Origin: Ophioderma brevispina | Lineage: Eukaryota > Echinodermata > Ophiuroidea > Amphilepidida > Ophiodermatidae | DNA: 64,000 nt | NCBI GenBank assembly: GCA_023653785.1 | Contig: JAMKCH010049269.1 | Coordinates: 1 to 64,000 of the forward strand | Reading direction: 5' to 3' | In this document: piece by piece, positions 12,026 through 24,550 of the stretch | Position numbering within the stretch: position 1 is the stretch's first letter | Layout: every line of letters starts with the position of its first letter | The notes under the pieces: generated by a model | Databases searched by the model: none | What the model was told of the DNA's origin: nothing | Seen by the model: only the letters and a program-made list of their open reading frames with translations | Made by a program: the position numbers and the translations under genes

Positions 12026-12545
12026 AAAACTCATTACAGTCTGTGTGGATAAAATCGATGACCTGGAAAACCGAGCACGTAGAAACAATCTGTTTTGATA
12101 ATGTGAACAGAAAAGTCTGAAGATAATCCCTCGGATTGTCTGCCGTTTCTGAAAGCCTTATCTAAGGACTTCTCAAGCTACAGGAGATTCTGACTTCCAG
12201 CGGGCACATGCACTCCAACTGGACCAGCAAGAGATTTAAATCCAAGCCACGACCCATCATATCCTTGTTCCCACCTACCAAGCAAAGATTGCATTTCGTA
12301 AAGCAAGCTGTCAACGTACTTCAAAGGAACTGTGTCAAGGGCAGCAAGTTGTTTATTAACGACGATTTGAGTCGCCGATTCAGCAGCCCGAAAGAAGTTG
12401 CTTCCTGCACTAAAGAGCTTAAAAGATGCAGGGAAACAAAAACCATTCCTTGCCTATCCAGCAAGCCTGAAGTATTGCGGAAGGCGATCAAGGGAGGTGT
12501 ACAAGTCAAATCCTTAGCTCGTTTAGCTGCTCGAACTTTATGACT
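12026..12545 (+). pseudogene. L1-type LINE ORF1 remnant (RNA-binding protein)
   Basis: Across frames one reads DKIDDLENRARRNNL, typical of the end of the L1 ORF1 coiled coil, then a KSKPRPIISLF stretch, KGSKLFINDDLSRRF, and a KKLLPALKSLKDAGKQKPFL run. This order corresponds to the L1 ORF1p RRM and C-terminal domain (RPRPIIV-F, -FINEDFS, --RR-LLP). ORF1p coats the LINE RNA. Frameshifts at about 12.1 and 12.4 kb and a stop after NNL make it broken. It lies 3 kb upstream of a Tx1/L1-type ORF2 in the same orientation and may belong to it. Confidence 0.6.
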
Positions 12546-15484
12546 TTAGGCTATGGAAAGGTTGGGCTTACAATAAACTGCAGTATTTTGACTTTTAACG
12601 GCATTTTCCCATGAACTGCAAACCTACTAGAAGCATATGAGGCTAATGTTGGACAAGCTTTAGGGCCTATATCTTCGATTCCTTAGACAATGACTGCATT
12701 GTTTTCAACTGCCCCATTTTTCAACTCGATGTAGGCCTAGGCCTACTTCACGCCTTTTTGTTCTGCGTTTCTCCGAGGCGTTGGCATCATATTCGTCTCA
12801 CATCAACTCAGTGAGCGAGAGCTGCATGGATATGGGGGCAGCTCTAGGCCGTTGCCTGTGTTTTGCTGTTCGCTAGCATACTGGTATTTTATGGCATTTT
12901 AATAGCGTTTTATAGAGACGTTAGTTCCGGTTGTTTCTTCGAAGATTCATGTATATGAATAATTTTTTAAACAATTATTTCCCCCGACTTGCCCGAATCT
13001 TAATCCCATAACTGATTTTTTTCAATATAGGCCTAGGTAGCCTATTTCACCTGTGACTGTGTGTATGTGGGATCCTTCGCTCGCGCGATAGGCTACTCAG
13101 TTCGGCCTAGTTTAAAAGTTTCATATTAAATACAAAGTTCTGTATCGCACCGGAATTATTCATGCCTATTGATGGTATTGGAGACTATGTACTATTTGTT
13201 TGCAAGGATCAAGGTTGGAAGGCGGCGTCGGGAGTTGTAAAACACGAATCCCCCGCCTAAATAACTTCGCTTATTTTCCCGGTTGATGTATTTATCACAG
13301 AATATTTAGTTGAATCTTGTGGAACCAATAATTACCTAAAAACAAATATCTTTGAAATAAAAGTTTTGGGTGTGTTTGTCCCAAATATTCGGTTGAATTT
13401 TGTGAACTTAAGCAGAGCAAAAAGGTTGTGACTATTTGATCAAACAACGATCTCAACTTTCGCTTGTGGCAGAAATCTCAATCATTAATCTCGGTCCCAG
13501 CCTGCACGGAGTCATCTAATTTATTAGCTTGATTAGGACTCTAGTACGAAAAGTTTATGAATGGCGGGATGGGCGGTGGTACCTATTAGCGAGTAAATGG
13601 TGGTCAATTTGAGGAAGATGGGGGTCGAGACGCTTGTGTTCATACCGTCCTGATGTCGAGATGCCGGGTGAAAAGCATAATTAGCGATGTCTTGTTTCAA
13701 CCAGCATGACCAGTGAGATAGTCGACACTTAAACCAACATACCATTCACCACCGGGCTTATTCCGTAAAACTTATTCGTCCCATTGAGTTAGGGGGTCAA
13801 ATGACGTCACGGATGGCCAACAAGTTGCAAGATAATTCAGAGTGGAAATTGTGAAGACCGAGCTGAGACTTAGTGATCAGACTCAGTATCAAGCTAAGAT
13901 TGTCGGTCTCATTAAATGGGGTCTGAGTGTCTGAGCTCATGCCTTAGTAATTACTAATGAAATCACTTTTTATCAATACGAAAAATACACAAGGTCCGTA
14001 TGTGTAAATGTGCAGTCTTCATCATATCTCCAGCTAAATCCAGAACTACGCAGTCATCTTGCTCGTGGATCGGAGGATTATTTTTACTTCCGAGGGAGTC
14101 CTGTTTTCGCGCCAGTGAAGCAATTCTATAAGTGGAGGGGAGGGAGAATTAAGCGAAAAGTAAGCCGATTTAGGCGCATCCGTGTTTTACAAACACGGTT
14201 TTGGAAGGCCTTGGTATAGACTTTATAAGATCTACTTATGTATGATTGACACTTGCTCTGCGCCTAGGCCGTCTGCTGTAATGACTGCATGTTAAGACTT
14301 CTGTTGTACTGTTGTGGACAGAGAATTGATATTGCTATGCTTCACGAACACTTATCATGTTCTTGCTAGTGTGTAGCGGCCTACAACTGCACCGTGATTA
14401 TGTGATGGTTGTCTTTTTAAATACTGGTTCTTTTTTTTTTAAGTTAGCTTGTCCCCGACAGGGTGCGCGCTGATGCTGTGAGTTGCCGCGCGCGTACTGC
14501 TCAGTTTATTTTGACAACAATGATGCAGAGCTGGTGCGCTCATGTCCGATTTCGCCCCATTTTTTGACTTTTTAATTAATTCGTTGTTGGGACTCCCATT
14601 TCAGGCTGGCGTAAACCTTAAAGTTGGAATGGGTTCGTGCTTGAAATTCCAACCATTTTATGGTCACACAAGGTCAAAAAAGGTCAAAAATATTTTTGTT
14701 TGTTGTGTCTTCAATTTGTGTGGTGCTTGTTTTAATGGTTGGTTGTTGTTGTGTGTTGTGAGAGTTGTGATGATTGCTTGTCAAGGGTGTGTGTTTGCGT
14801 CAGAGGTGATGGTGTGCTGAGTGATGTTTTATTCTTGACTAGCGGGACCGTGATGGAGCGATCACTGAAATAGAGCGATCACTGAAACTGAAGCGATCAC
14901 TGATACCACCTCAAGCCTCCCATAAAAAATTACCCGAGTTCGAAAATTTCTTAAACACTTTTAATAACTCAAGTTCCTTTAGTTCCCGTCTTGTAGCTCA
15001 GGTAGCTACCATTTTCTAAGGAAACTTTCTGTATACATTTTAATCATTCTTTCTTTTCAAAACAACTCTCGTGTCATAAAACCGTAGTTTCCGTAATACC
15101 AGAACCAAAGCGAAATAATGACGTGTTATTGATCATTTTAACCCTGTGGTCGTAGTCTCATTTCTTAACTAATAAAACGTTATTATTTCATACACATTCT
15201 TTGTGGTTTAACCTTTTTATCTCAAAAGTATACTCCCCATGTGCAAGCTTAACCCGTTTACTTCCTGTTATAGCCACATTTTTTTCTCAAACTCTCAAAA
15301 CATGTAAAACTCTCATAGAAGTTACCGTCAACCGCAGTTTATGACCCTCTCTGGCTCTTCTTCCAGTTTTCTTTCTTTTTTTCACTGTATCCTCAACATA
15401 TATATGGTACGTTAATATTATCTAATTTTACCTTTTCCCTTTTAAAATAGTATCGCAGGTATTTTGTATTTTGATTATTATTTC
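12546..15484. other. About 2.9 kb with no recognised gene
   Basis: The stretch contains TAGGCCTAGG-type motifs and short AT tracts. A triple repeat of AGCGATCACTGA lies at about 14.86-14.91 kb, and a GGTCACACAAGGTCAAAAAAGG run near 14.66 kb. If the ORF1 remnant and the ORF2 belong to one LINE, part of this is an insertion between them. No TIRs were found that would prove it. Confidence 0.35.
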
Positions 15485-16688
15485 TTATGACTCTAAAATT
15501 TAGCACTTTTAATTGCAGGGGTCTGCAAGATAATTTTAAAAAGTAAAGAAAAATTTTTAATATTTCACAAACATAATGATGATATTATTTTTTCTTCAGG
15601 AGACCCATTCCTCACTGACAACGAGAATTGGTGGTCTACACAGTGGGGTGGTCACTCGTGGTTTTCAAGCTTTGCATCCAATAGCAGAGGTGTTGGTATT
15701 TTAGTAAAGTCCTCCATTTCTATTTCAACAAACAAATTGTTAAGGACCCTGAAGGTAGATATATTATTTGGGATGCTTTATTCAACGGTCTTCATTTAAT
15801 TTTAGTCAATGTTTATGCACTAAATAATGTGATCAGATTTTTTCTTAATCTTTTTGCTATTTTGGATAATATGGATTCTTCTTCTTGATTGTTGCTGGTG
15901 ATTGTAATTTTGCCCTAGGCCCACTTGATTATCTAGGATCTCTCCCACATCATTCTAACATTAATTCGAGGAATACTTTTGAGGCACTAATGGACGAATT
16001 CAACTTGATTGATATTGGAGATCGGAACATCCTAATCTTAGGAAATATACTAGGCACCAGAAACACCCTGCTGTTCACTCTAGACTTGATTATATTTTTT
16101 GCTTCCAGTAACCTTAGTAATAATGTGAAATCTTCAAATATAATTTCGGGTATTAGTTCTGACCATTCTATTGTCACTGCCAAAATTTCCAACGCCATCC
16201 CAGTAAGAGGTAGAGGCTATTGGAAATGCAATTGTCATTATTTGAGACATGATGCCCAATTTATCAAATTCATTAAATCCAAAATCGCTGAGTTTAAAAG
16301 TATCCATAGCCAATCTCTTGCGAATCCTAACATTTTATGGGATAGTCTCAAATGTTTCATTACTGGCCATTGTATTGAATACACCAGCAGGAGGAAAAGG
16401 GAAAGGACTAAATCTAAGTCAGAGGTTATTGATAAAATTGAAAAAGTTCGGAAAGACATTTCTGATTTTGATAAAAACAGCGATACAAGTCCCAACCTTG
16501 AAAACTTGGTTGATCAGCTCCAGTCTTTGGAAAATGATTTGAATAAATTTCTAAATCAAGAAACAGCAGGTCTAGTCGTTAGATCTAGAATTAAATGGGT
16601 TTAGCATGGTGAAAAGAGTTCAAGATATTTTGCAACTGGAGAAGCGTAACTTGAAAAGAAAGTCATTCGCAGTCTCACCTTAGATGAT
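15485..16688 (+). pseudogene. Tx1/L1-type LINE ORF2, endonuclease and linker part
   Basis: The frame begins with TLKFSTFNCRGLQDNFKK, the N-terminal start of apurinic-like endonucleases (N of the first motif). An ETH-like box near 15.6 kb is damaged by a frameshift. A 239-codon open frame (15885-16604) has VAGDCNFALGPLDYLG, then LIDIGDRN, and the catalytic end ISSDHSIVTAKI. It continues with RGYWKCNCHYL and RSRIKWV-HGEKSSRYF, as in vertebrate-type L1/Tx1 ORF2p linkers. The enzyme nicks target DNA for target-primed reverse transcription. Several stops occur before 15.88 kb. The ORF is cut at about 16.69 kb and resumes at about 20.27 kb. Confidence 0.85.
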
Positions 16689-16857
16689 TAGTATTATTAT
16701 TTATTGCACAGCATTTTCTAGGCGGCATATTCCAATTGATCATAGCGCGGGGGCTTCTGTACAAAAAAAGTCACATTAAAAATACGTAGATAATTTTAAT
16801 ATAGTAAAAATCAACAACAGCAAAAATTGACATAAACTCTAAAAAAACAGAAAATAA

Positions 16858-18236
16858 TCAAGATGATAAAAATTAAAAACAGTTTACTCAATGCAAAACA
16901 TTGCTCACATGAGAGCTTTTGGAATGTATCACTATTCCTTGTTCACTTATTGATGGAATGGTGATGGATGCAGTCTATTGGTCAGAAACATCGGACCGTG
17001 AAGCAAATCACGCGACGATTTCTATGTAATAGTTGTAAACTCCAGAAAGTTTATGGCGGCCCTGGTCCCTGTTCAGATCACTTGTTTCCGTTCTGATATA
17101 AATGCTTCTTTGCCCCCTCGGAAACCAGGCAGTTCCTTGTTAATATTTCCAAATCCCTCCAGTCAACACATGTGGCCTGCCTTCTGGTGGTCACCGACCG
17201 GAGAGTTCATAGTGCTAGGTCTGCGGTGTTCCGAGACTCTAACGTTCAACGGCCTGGCAGATTCGCCGACGTAGGCATCTATTAAGTTCACCATCGAAAG
17301 GGAGAAGGACGGATGTCTACCATGTGGATATTACAGCACCACAAACCAGACGGATCCATCAAGTCGACAATTACCAAAAACCCACCCACACCAATCAGTA
17401 CTTATCTTTCGAGTCTCACCATCCACTACAACACAAACTCTCGGTTGTGCGCACACTTATGCACAGAGCGGATACTTGCATTACGGAGGATGATGATAAG
17501 GTTATAGAGAAAAATAACATCAAGAAATCTCTTAGCCTCTGTGGATACAAAGACTGGGTTTACAATTTAACCACCTCTACCAGCACTCCAACGGAGCACT
17601 ACTCTAAGAAAATAGAAACATCCCACATTGGCTGCATCGTCATTCCGTATGTTCGTGGTGCGTTTGAGGCTCTTCGTAGAATTTTCACCAAGCGAGGAGT
17701 TTCCGTCCACTTCAAACCATCTCACACCATACGCTCTGCGCTAGTTGCCCCTAAGGACAAATCTCCCCATGGAAAGTGTTGTGGCACTGTATACCAGCTC
17801 AAATGCAAGGACTGCAACTCTGCTACGTCGGCGAATCTGCCAGACCTTTGAACATTAGAGTCTCGGAACACCGCAGACCTAGCATATGAACTCTCCGGTC
17901 GGTGACCACCAGAAGGCAGGCCACAGTGTGAATGGGAGGGAGTGAAGATATTAGACAAGAACTGAATGGTTCCGGAGGGGCGTCAAAGAAGTTATTTATA
18001 TCAGAACGGAAACAAGGACATAAAAGGGACCAGGGGCCGCAATAAACCTTTTGGAGTTTACAACTCACTATTACATCAGAAATCGTCACGTGATTTGCTT
18101 CACGGTCCGATGGTTTCTGACCAATAGACTGCATCCATCACCAGTTCCATCAATGAGTGAACAAGGAATAGTGATACATTCCGAAAGCTCTCAGGTGAGC
18201 AAATTTTTGCTTTGAGTAACTGTTTATTTATCATCA
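16858..18236 (+). mobile_element. Penelope-like retroelement, 5'-truncated, with inverted pLTR arms
   Basis: A left arm (16858-17274) is an inverted copy of the right arm (17823-18236). Both carry the same end of the GIY-YIG region and the 3' noncoding part, including CAATAGACTGCATCCATCA and GTTCC-x-TCAATGAGTGAACAAGG. Penelope-like elements are known for LTR-like terminal repeats produced by partial copies, often inverted. Between the arms is the C-terminal part of the RT and the start of the endonuclease. The element lies in the 3' UTR of a CR1-like LINE. Confidence 0.8.
17281..17960 (+). pseudogene. Penelope-like RT C-terminus plus GIY-YIG endonuclease
   Basis: The frame starts with KFTIEREKDGCLP and continues in the next frame as QKPTHTNQYLSFESHHPLQH then KLSVVRTLMHRAD, the characteristic C-terminal part of PLE reverse transcriptases. 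Then come IPYVRGAFEALRRIF, FKPSHTIRSALVAPKDK and CGTVYQLKCKDC, the linker and first strand of the GIY-YIG nuclease. After a frameshift near 17.82 kb the second motif (CYVGESARPLNIRVSEHRRP) is readable, followed by QATV-x-MGGSEDIRQELNG, corresponding to the family's H-x-W---I-D-E---- end. The enzyme copies RNA and cuts target DNA. Frameshifts at about 17.32 and 17.82 kb break this copy. Confidence 0.85.
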
Positions 18237-18296
18237 TGACTCAACCAAAGCAGCGAAGTCTCATCAAAGAATAAAATAATCAATTTGAACCAGGGC

Positions 18297-18466
18297 AACC
18301 ATGATTGGTAGGACGTTTCATATAGAAGTCCCATTGATGCAAATGAGGTATTACAATTGATTCCGCCATGCGCTGTATGGCGTTGTGCAGTAGCACTTGA
18401 CGGAATAAATAGCAATACCTCATTTGCATCAATGGGACTTATATGAAACGTCTACCACATGATTAA
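18297..18466. mobile_element. Palindromic MITE, ~170 bp, with ~65-bp inverted arms
   Basis: The left arm carries GTAGGACGTTTCATATAGAA followed by GTCCCATTGATGCAAATGAG. The right arm carries the reverse complement with two small differences. Only about 45 bp separate the arms (around GGCGTTGTGCAGTAGCAC). It is embedded in the 3' UTR of the minus-strand CR1-like LINE. No coding capacity was seen. Confidence 0.8.
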
Positions 18467-20270
18467 AACCACTCATTCAGATGGGAAAAGGTGAGTTTTC
18501 AGGGCCTTTTTAAATGCATTAAAACTGTGGACAAACGGACGAATAAAGATGGGGAGAGAGTTCCAAAGGCGCGGACCAGCAACACAAAATGCTTTGTCAC
18601 CAATTGATCGAAAGGTACGAGAAACGCTAGAAAATTGGCATTCTCAGAGCGCAGACCGTGCCTCCCAGAGGATACCTGATAAAGAGATCGGACCGGTAAG
18701 CAGGGATAAGGTGATTTTCCCTTGAAAGTCAGGAGAAGCACCTTAAAGATAACTCTTTCATTTACAGGTAACCAATGAAGCTCTCTCCGCAAGGGGGCAG
18801 AAGGATGGAATCTATTGCACTTGAAAATAATCCTGGCAGCCTTGTTTTGAAGTGTTTGTAACTTTCTTACTTCTCTGTCTGATATACCATACAAAAGTGA
18901 GTTTGCATAGTCTAAACGGGACAAAATAAGCGAACTGACTAAATGATGGCAGCTTTCAGCAGTGATGAACCGACGAATTCTGTATATTTTCCTGAGATGA
19001 TAGTTTACAGTTTTAACAATAGAGTTCACATGATCCTTCATAGACATAGTTTGATCGAAAACAACCCCCAAAGTTCGTATTTTGGATGATGGAAAATCTT
19101 TAATATACCAATTTGAGAGCGAAACATCGCCCAACTTCACACAGATTTTAAGGCGATGCTGCAAGACAAAATCTGTTTGCTATTGTTAAGCTTCGCTGTT
19201 TCTTGTCCTCCATTCATGAATATCACTTTATACATGATGACAATCTCGTTAAAGCTAATTCGGCAGCACCATCTGTTTTTGGATCGAAAGCCAAATAAAG
19301 TTGGATATCATCGCGTATATGTGCAAACTTGATACCATTGCTTTCGAATGATGTTACCAATGCATAATTGTAATAAAACAAAGAAACGTGGTCCAAGGGA
19401 CCGAACGTGGGGGTATACCACTCCACATATAAGACTCAAATTATCCACAAGGACCAATCAGGGGGGCCGCCTTCGACAAGACAGATCACACACAGAAACG
19501 CGGAAGTATCGATCACGGAGATACGATGAGATCCACTTAAGCGCCAAACAGTGATATTGAAAATGAAAATTGGACAGACAAAAGATCAAGAGAATGTGAT
19601 GATCTACAGTGTCGCAGGCAGCTGAAAGATCCAGTAGTCTACAAAAAAAAAACCGCTATTCCCTTTATCCATATCAGTCATAATATCATTATTTACCCGA
19701 AGTAAAGTGTTTCTGTGCTGTGTGGAGCCCTATAGGCCGACTGGAACGCTTCATGAAGACCATGAGTGCACAGATGATTTTGTAACTGGGCGGCGGCAAT
19801 TTTTTCCATAATTGGAATAGTAACTAATATAGAAACAGGACGATAATTGTGCAAAAAAATTTTTATCAAGAGTAACTGCTTTAGAACAGAACCAACTGAA
19901 ACTATTGCTTCACGAAGTTGGGAAGGAAAATCGCCACTATGCCGAATTTGTTTACAAAAATTTACAAAACCTTACACATGATACTAACATTCTCTTTTAA
20001 TAACCACATGGGCAATGTGTCAAGCCACATGACTTGCTTTTGAAAAATCAGAATAGGTTTTTTCAATGTCTTCAATACTGAAAGACTTGAAGCTATCAAA
20101 TGGTGGAATATCAGAGTCAACAAGTTCATAAGCACTTTTTGCCCGATCGGTAAACTGATGGTAAACTCCAAACTGATCCTGATGAAATTTTGAAGGAAAC
20201 TGCATATTGCACTTTATATAGCCTGTACTTCATTATACTGCCATGCTTCCTTAAACAGGCCAGGTTGTTC

Positions 20271-22806
20271 ATTTATGGGATCAAACTATTAATTCCCAAC
20301 GTCTCTCTGAGTAGATAAAAGAGCACTTTGAATAGGCCTATTCTAAGGCAGAGTTGCTTTTGACTCTGAAATCCATGCCCCATAATAAATCTCCTGGTTT
20401 GATGGCCTTCCAGTGGAATTTTATATCGTATTTTTTCATGACATTGCCGATTTAAGATTACTAATTGATTCTTAAATTTCTTTTGGAAAAATGGAGATTT
20501 TAGTCATCTCAAAGGAAGAAATGGGGTATGACGTGCTACCCAAAAGGATCGTGATCCTAATTTTGTTTAAAAATTAATCGCCCCATTTTCTTTTATTGAA
20601 CAACTGGAATATAAATCATTGCAAAAACCATGGGCATAAATGCGACCCTTCAAATCGGTCTTGATGGGATTATTATGACATCAAAATGGTTTCATGAAGG
20701 GACGGAATATTGGTTGTAATATTCATATTGATCTGATTGAGGGATGCTGGTATAATGGATATTCCAGGGTCAATTGTCTTGCATTTGATCGTGTTTGAAC
20801 ATGGTTTTTCTATTTGAGGGTTTTCTAAACCGATTCAAATCTTGGTGATTAATTTTATTCAATGGAGTCAAAACCTTTATAGAAAGAAAAGTTAGTGATA
20901 AATAATGGGTTCTTCGTCGCCTAATTAGTAGGTCTCGTGGGATATTTCAGGGCTGCCCGATATCACCTTTTTGTTTCCTTTTGGTGATGTGAAATTGCTT
21001 GCTCTTGCTCTAGGTAGTGATAACATCAAGGTATTAAAGTGGGCAACACGGAAAAAAAAGATTAATTGGCTTGGCAAGACACCACAGTTTTTTACAGGGA
21101 GATTTGGGGTCTTTTCAGGCCACCCCTTTTTAGCACTTGATAAGTTTGCTACTTTTTTCAGGTTGCAGATAAATTTGTCCAAGTCTGAGGCTAGTCGTAT
21201 CGGTACGTTTGAAAGACATACTTGTTTCCATTTCAGGATGCAGGTCTTAAGTGGGCGATCCAAAAACAACTTTTAAACATCAGGTATTATACTTTCTCTA
21301 ACGTTGAATCCCTTATGAGCTTAATTTATCCCCAACTTAGATTGAGCAAAACTTTTAACTGCTGGAGACGTAGGAATTTATCTATTATGGGTAAATTACT
21401 GTTTTAAAGTCCTTGTTGTTACCTCAACTCTTTAGCTTTTCGTTCTTGGTATAATATCCCTAAGACGCTTCTTTCAAGAAGTTGAATCAACTCTTTTACA
21501 AGTTCATTGAATGGTGGTAATGACAGAGAGAGTCAACGGGATATTTTATGTAATGATTATGATAATGGAGGGGGTTCCGAATGATTGACCCCCCTTTCCT
21601 TTTGTTTTCTGGCGCAAAAGTGATTTGGGTTAAACAGCTGCTCGATCCTGACTACTCCAGTTTTGGGAAAAACATTAGAACTTTGTATTTGGAAAAATTT
21701 TCACCCGACGGACAGTTGTTGAGGTCCGATTGCTCCTGATTCTGTTTGAATACGCTTATAATGGTCACATTGAAAAGTATTCAACTTGGTATTTGTACAA
21801 AACAAAATCAAGGAAGAAGTTGGGTGTCTGATTTTCAACATTAAGACCCAATTTGGTGTGGAACAAAAATGTTCGTTTGAAAACAAAAAGTTCTTCTTCT
21901 ATCCAATTTGTGGATGAAAAGGGATCATTGTAATTGATCTTTTCTTGGTATAATTTTGTTAAACTTCGAATATTTAGTATTGAATTTGATATTCCCATTA
22001 GTGATCGAAGGAAGTATAAATCTTAATGAATGGTTTAATTGGAATGGTTTCAAAACCCCAAGAATATTCAAGAAAATGTTTTGAAAAAATCTAGATTTCT
22101 GTGGGGTGAGAAAAAGTTTCCAAAGAATGTTTACTCCATTTGAGGAGACCAGGCAATTATTGAGGTTGAAAATAAATGGGATGATCTTAGATATCATTGA
22201 GGAAATGGAGTGGAATCAAATTAAGAATGCTAACTTCAAATGCACTAATTGAAACCAGTTCGTTAGTGAGAGTTTTCAATGGGCACTATGCACCAAATCA
22301 AAGTTTTCTCAATAAAATTGGTAGAACCAATTACTAATTGTTATTTTGTAATAAATTTCCTGAAACTTCTTCTATTTTTTGTGAATGTGATAAAGTCTCC
22401 CCTCTGTGGGACGATCTGATTGTTGATTAATAGGTTAGGGATTCGTCATTATCTCAAATTTTGAAAAAATGTTTGGTGTACAGGGACTTACCCAAGCATA
22501 ACAGCTTTATCAATTTTCTTTTTTTGTGCTTGAAATTTATATCAAAGATTGTTGTAAATTCCAAAAATTAAATCCGAATTTTGTTGCTTTTTAAATTTAG
22601 TCAAATTAAACGAATACTGAATTATAAAAATTGCTGAAATTAAAGGGAGCTTAGGCAGAATTTTTAAAAAATGGACCTTGATCTTGAAAACCTGAAAGCT
22701 TAATTTTTCCAAACCTGGTTTTATTATTTTTTATGTTATACGCATGGCACCATTTATCTTTTCAGGTATAGGGATATCATCTTGTGAGTTGTGTATGTTG
22801 TGTGTG

Positions 22807-22838
<32 letters not shown>

Positions 22839-23057
22839 GTTTTTGAAATGTTGTTATATGGTTGTTTTGTTTTATAGTTTAGATCGTGTTTTTGTCAACT
22901 CATATTACAAAAACCTGTACAATTAAGGTCTATACATAGTATTTAAGTCTGTTTTTATACCATTTTCACGTATACTTTGTACAAGTTGATTCTGTCTTAG
23001 AAGGGAGGGGTTTGGTGGACCATTGATGTATTTCTTCTTACCTGTTTAGTACAGGTA

Positions 23058-23090
<33 letters not shown>
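20271..23090 (+). pseudogene. Tx1/L1-type LINE ORF2, reverse transcriptase and C-terminal part, with poly-A tail
   Basis: The sequence resumes the ORF2 cut at 16.69 kb. It reads LKSMPHNKSPGLMAFQWNF, a damaged NW-PISLLN region near 20.59 kb, SRGIFQGCPISPF (motif B region) at about 20.93 kb, and a frame with LALALGSDNIKVLKWATR then DAGLKWAIQKQ. The thumb-like part reads NCWRRRNLSIMGKLL and NGGNDRESQRDILCNDYDNG. The A and C catalytic boxes are not clean. Many stops and frameshifts are present. At 23.06-23.09 kb it ends in about 30 A after CAGGTAAT, a LINE poly-A tail. A 27-base T run lies inside at about 22.81 kb. Confidence 0.8.
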
Positions 23091-23092
<2 letters not shown>

Positions 23093-23094
23093 TC

Positions 23095-24310
23095 TGTTCA
23101 ATATTAAGCAAGTGATGGCCGCCAGAGGCATTATGGAAACTAAAGTCCCGGAACAATAACATGATCTAGTCAATGTGGAAATGAAACGGACAGGTGTCCC
23201 CGGGATTTACAATGTAATATTGTGAATCGGTAAGCGAAAACTCAACCAGGTAGAAAGACAAGCACAGGATTCCACAGGAGGGATATCAGAATACCTGGCA
23301 CGTTAAGGATTTGTGGGAGACAAGTTACCAACTACTGAGTAGCGATGATGAAAGCCGTGAATTAGCTGTGTTACTCAACAAAGACGAAGACGTCTTGGCA
23401 GGGCAAGTCAAGGGAAGATATTGGATGACACAAATGTAGTCAGACACACAATAAACACAGGAAAACACATTAAAACACATTAAACAACCACTCACGCGGC
23501 AACCAATTGAAAGACGATGCCTTTTTAGAATCGCCAATGTTTTCGACAGACTGCACTGTGAAGACTGAAACTACGACCAGATAAATGTTCTTCTTCCAGA
23601 AAAGAGAAGAAAGTATAGTCTTGTCTGTGTCGCCGGATGGCATTAAAACCGATCCTGCTAAAGTTGAAGCGGGTGAATGTGAAAGAGTGGCCCATTACCC
23701 GTGAACGTAAAAACAGTCAGAAGTTTTCTAGGACCTCTGTGGGGTACTACCGCGATTTGTGAAAGTACTCTATCAAAAGTAGCGGTCTCCTTGCAAAGCT
23801 AACGAGAAATATGTTCGCTTTGTGTGGTCCAGGGATGAAATGTCAAGAGCATTTCAGACATAAAAGAGTTCTTACATCTGAGCCAATCTTAGCATACCTG
23901 TGTGTAGAAGGGCGGTACATCCTCGATACGGACACTAGTGACAACGCCATTGGGGCTGTACTATGCAGGGTGAACAGGAGCGTGTGATTGCTTATATGAG
24001 CAAATCGCTTCTCCAGAGCCGAACAGAAGGGTTGTGGTACAAGTAAATGAAATGTGGCGTGTGCCCTGTGATGCTTTTAAAAATTCAAACAGTTCTGTAC
24101 GCAGACGGGTTTTGAAGTGCGTACAGACAACGCTGCAGTAAGTTGGATGCAGAAAATCAAAGATCCAGAACGTCAGATGGCTCGGTGGTTGGAGCAACTA
24201 AAACTAACGGGACGTTCAATCTCTCACCGTCGGTGAGAAAAGCGTTCATTAAATGTGACAGTGTCACGGAAACCTTGCACCCTGTGCGGTATGGTTGCCG
24301 TGCCGGGAAT
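23095..24310 (+). pseudogene. Ty3/gypsy reverse transcriptase (partial) and RNase H
   Basis: The RT N-terminus is readable at about 23.30-23.53 kb (DLWETSYQLLSSDDESRELA, then TNVVRHTINTG). The central RT with motifs A-D is missing, so there is an internal deletion near 23.53 kb. The RT C-terminus and RNase H follow: VSPDGIKTDPAKVEA, FVWSRDEMSRAF, TDTSDNAIGAV-like with ERVIAYMSKSLLQSR, EGLWYK, and TDNAAVSWMQKIKDPERQMA in shifting frames. It ends with an LSRKPC-CG-like stretch near 24.28 kb, the usual gypsy link to integrase. Integrase is absent. It starts right after the LINE poly-A tail and may be the other half of the gag-protease fragment at 9.65-11.1 kb. Confidence 0.8.
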
Positions 24311-24550
24311 CGAACCCTTATTCCATTTACACAGGGAACATTTCAATTGATTGTACTTCCTTGAAATTGGAATTTTAATTTTTTTCTCTGTTAATTGTTT
24401 AAGGTAGGCATGATTTAAAGCAATAGGGTTAATGGTGATAACACTGTCAATTTTAATATGAAAAAATCGGCTTTTGAATTTACACGAACCACTTTGGTGT
24501 TCCCCTAAATATTTATATAGAAAACGTTTATAATGATTTTTTGACATAAA
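24311..24550. other. AT-rich sequence, no feature
   Basis: Nothing is recognised between the gypsy remnant and the TTAA-ended repeat. Confidence 0.4.

Larger units (their letters stand above)
16689..20270 (-). pseudogene. CR1-like LINE, minus strand, inserted in the Tx1/L1 ORF2
   Basis: Read on the minus strand from about 20.2 kb, the RT shows FPSQLREAIV, NYRPVSILVTIP, FQSAYRAPHSTET, a LLDLSAAFDTVDHH-like motif A (frameshifted), HI-ADDIQLYLAF near 19.3 kb (Y of YADD altered), and an intact 221-codon C-terminal frame (19164-18499) with SRLDYANSLLYG and ELHWLPVNERV. The order matches CR1-group RTs. Its 3' UTR is interrupted by a MITE (18.3 kb) and a Penelope-like element, and probably ends at 16.69-16.75 kb in an AATAATAATACTA-like tail. 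The endonuclease part was not seen, so the copy is probably 5'-truncated. Confidence 0.8.

Noticed and set aside
24290..24315. CGGGAATCGAACCCT as a tRNA gene or tRNA-SINE B box
   Set aside because: No A box or cloverleaf fits around it, and the flanking frame reads as the gypsy RNase H to integrase link.
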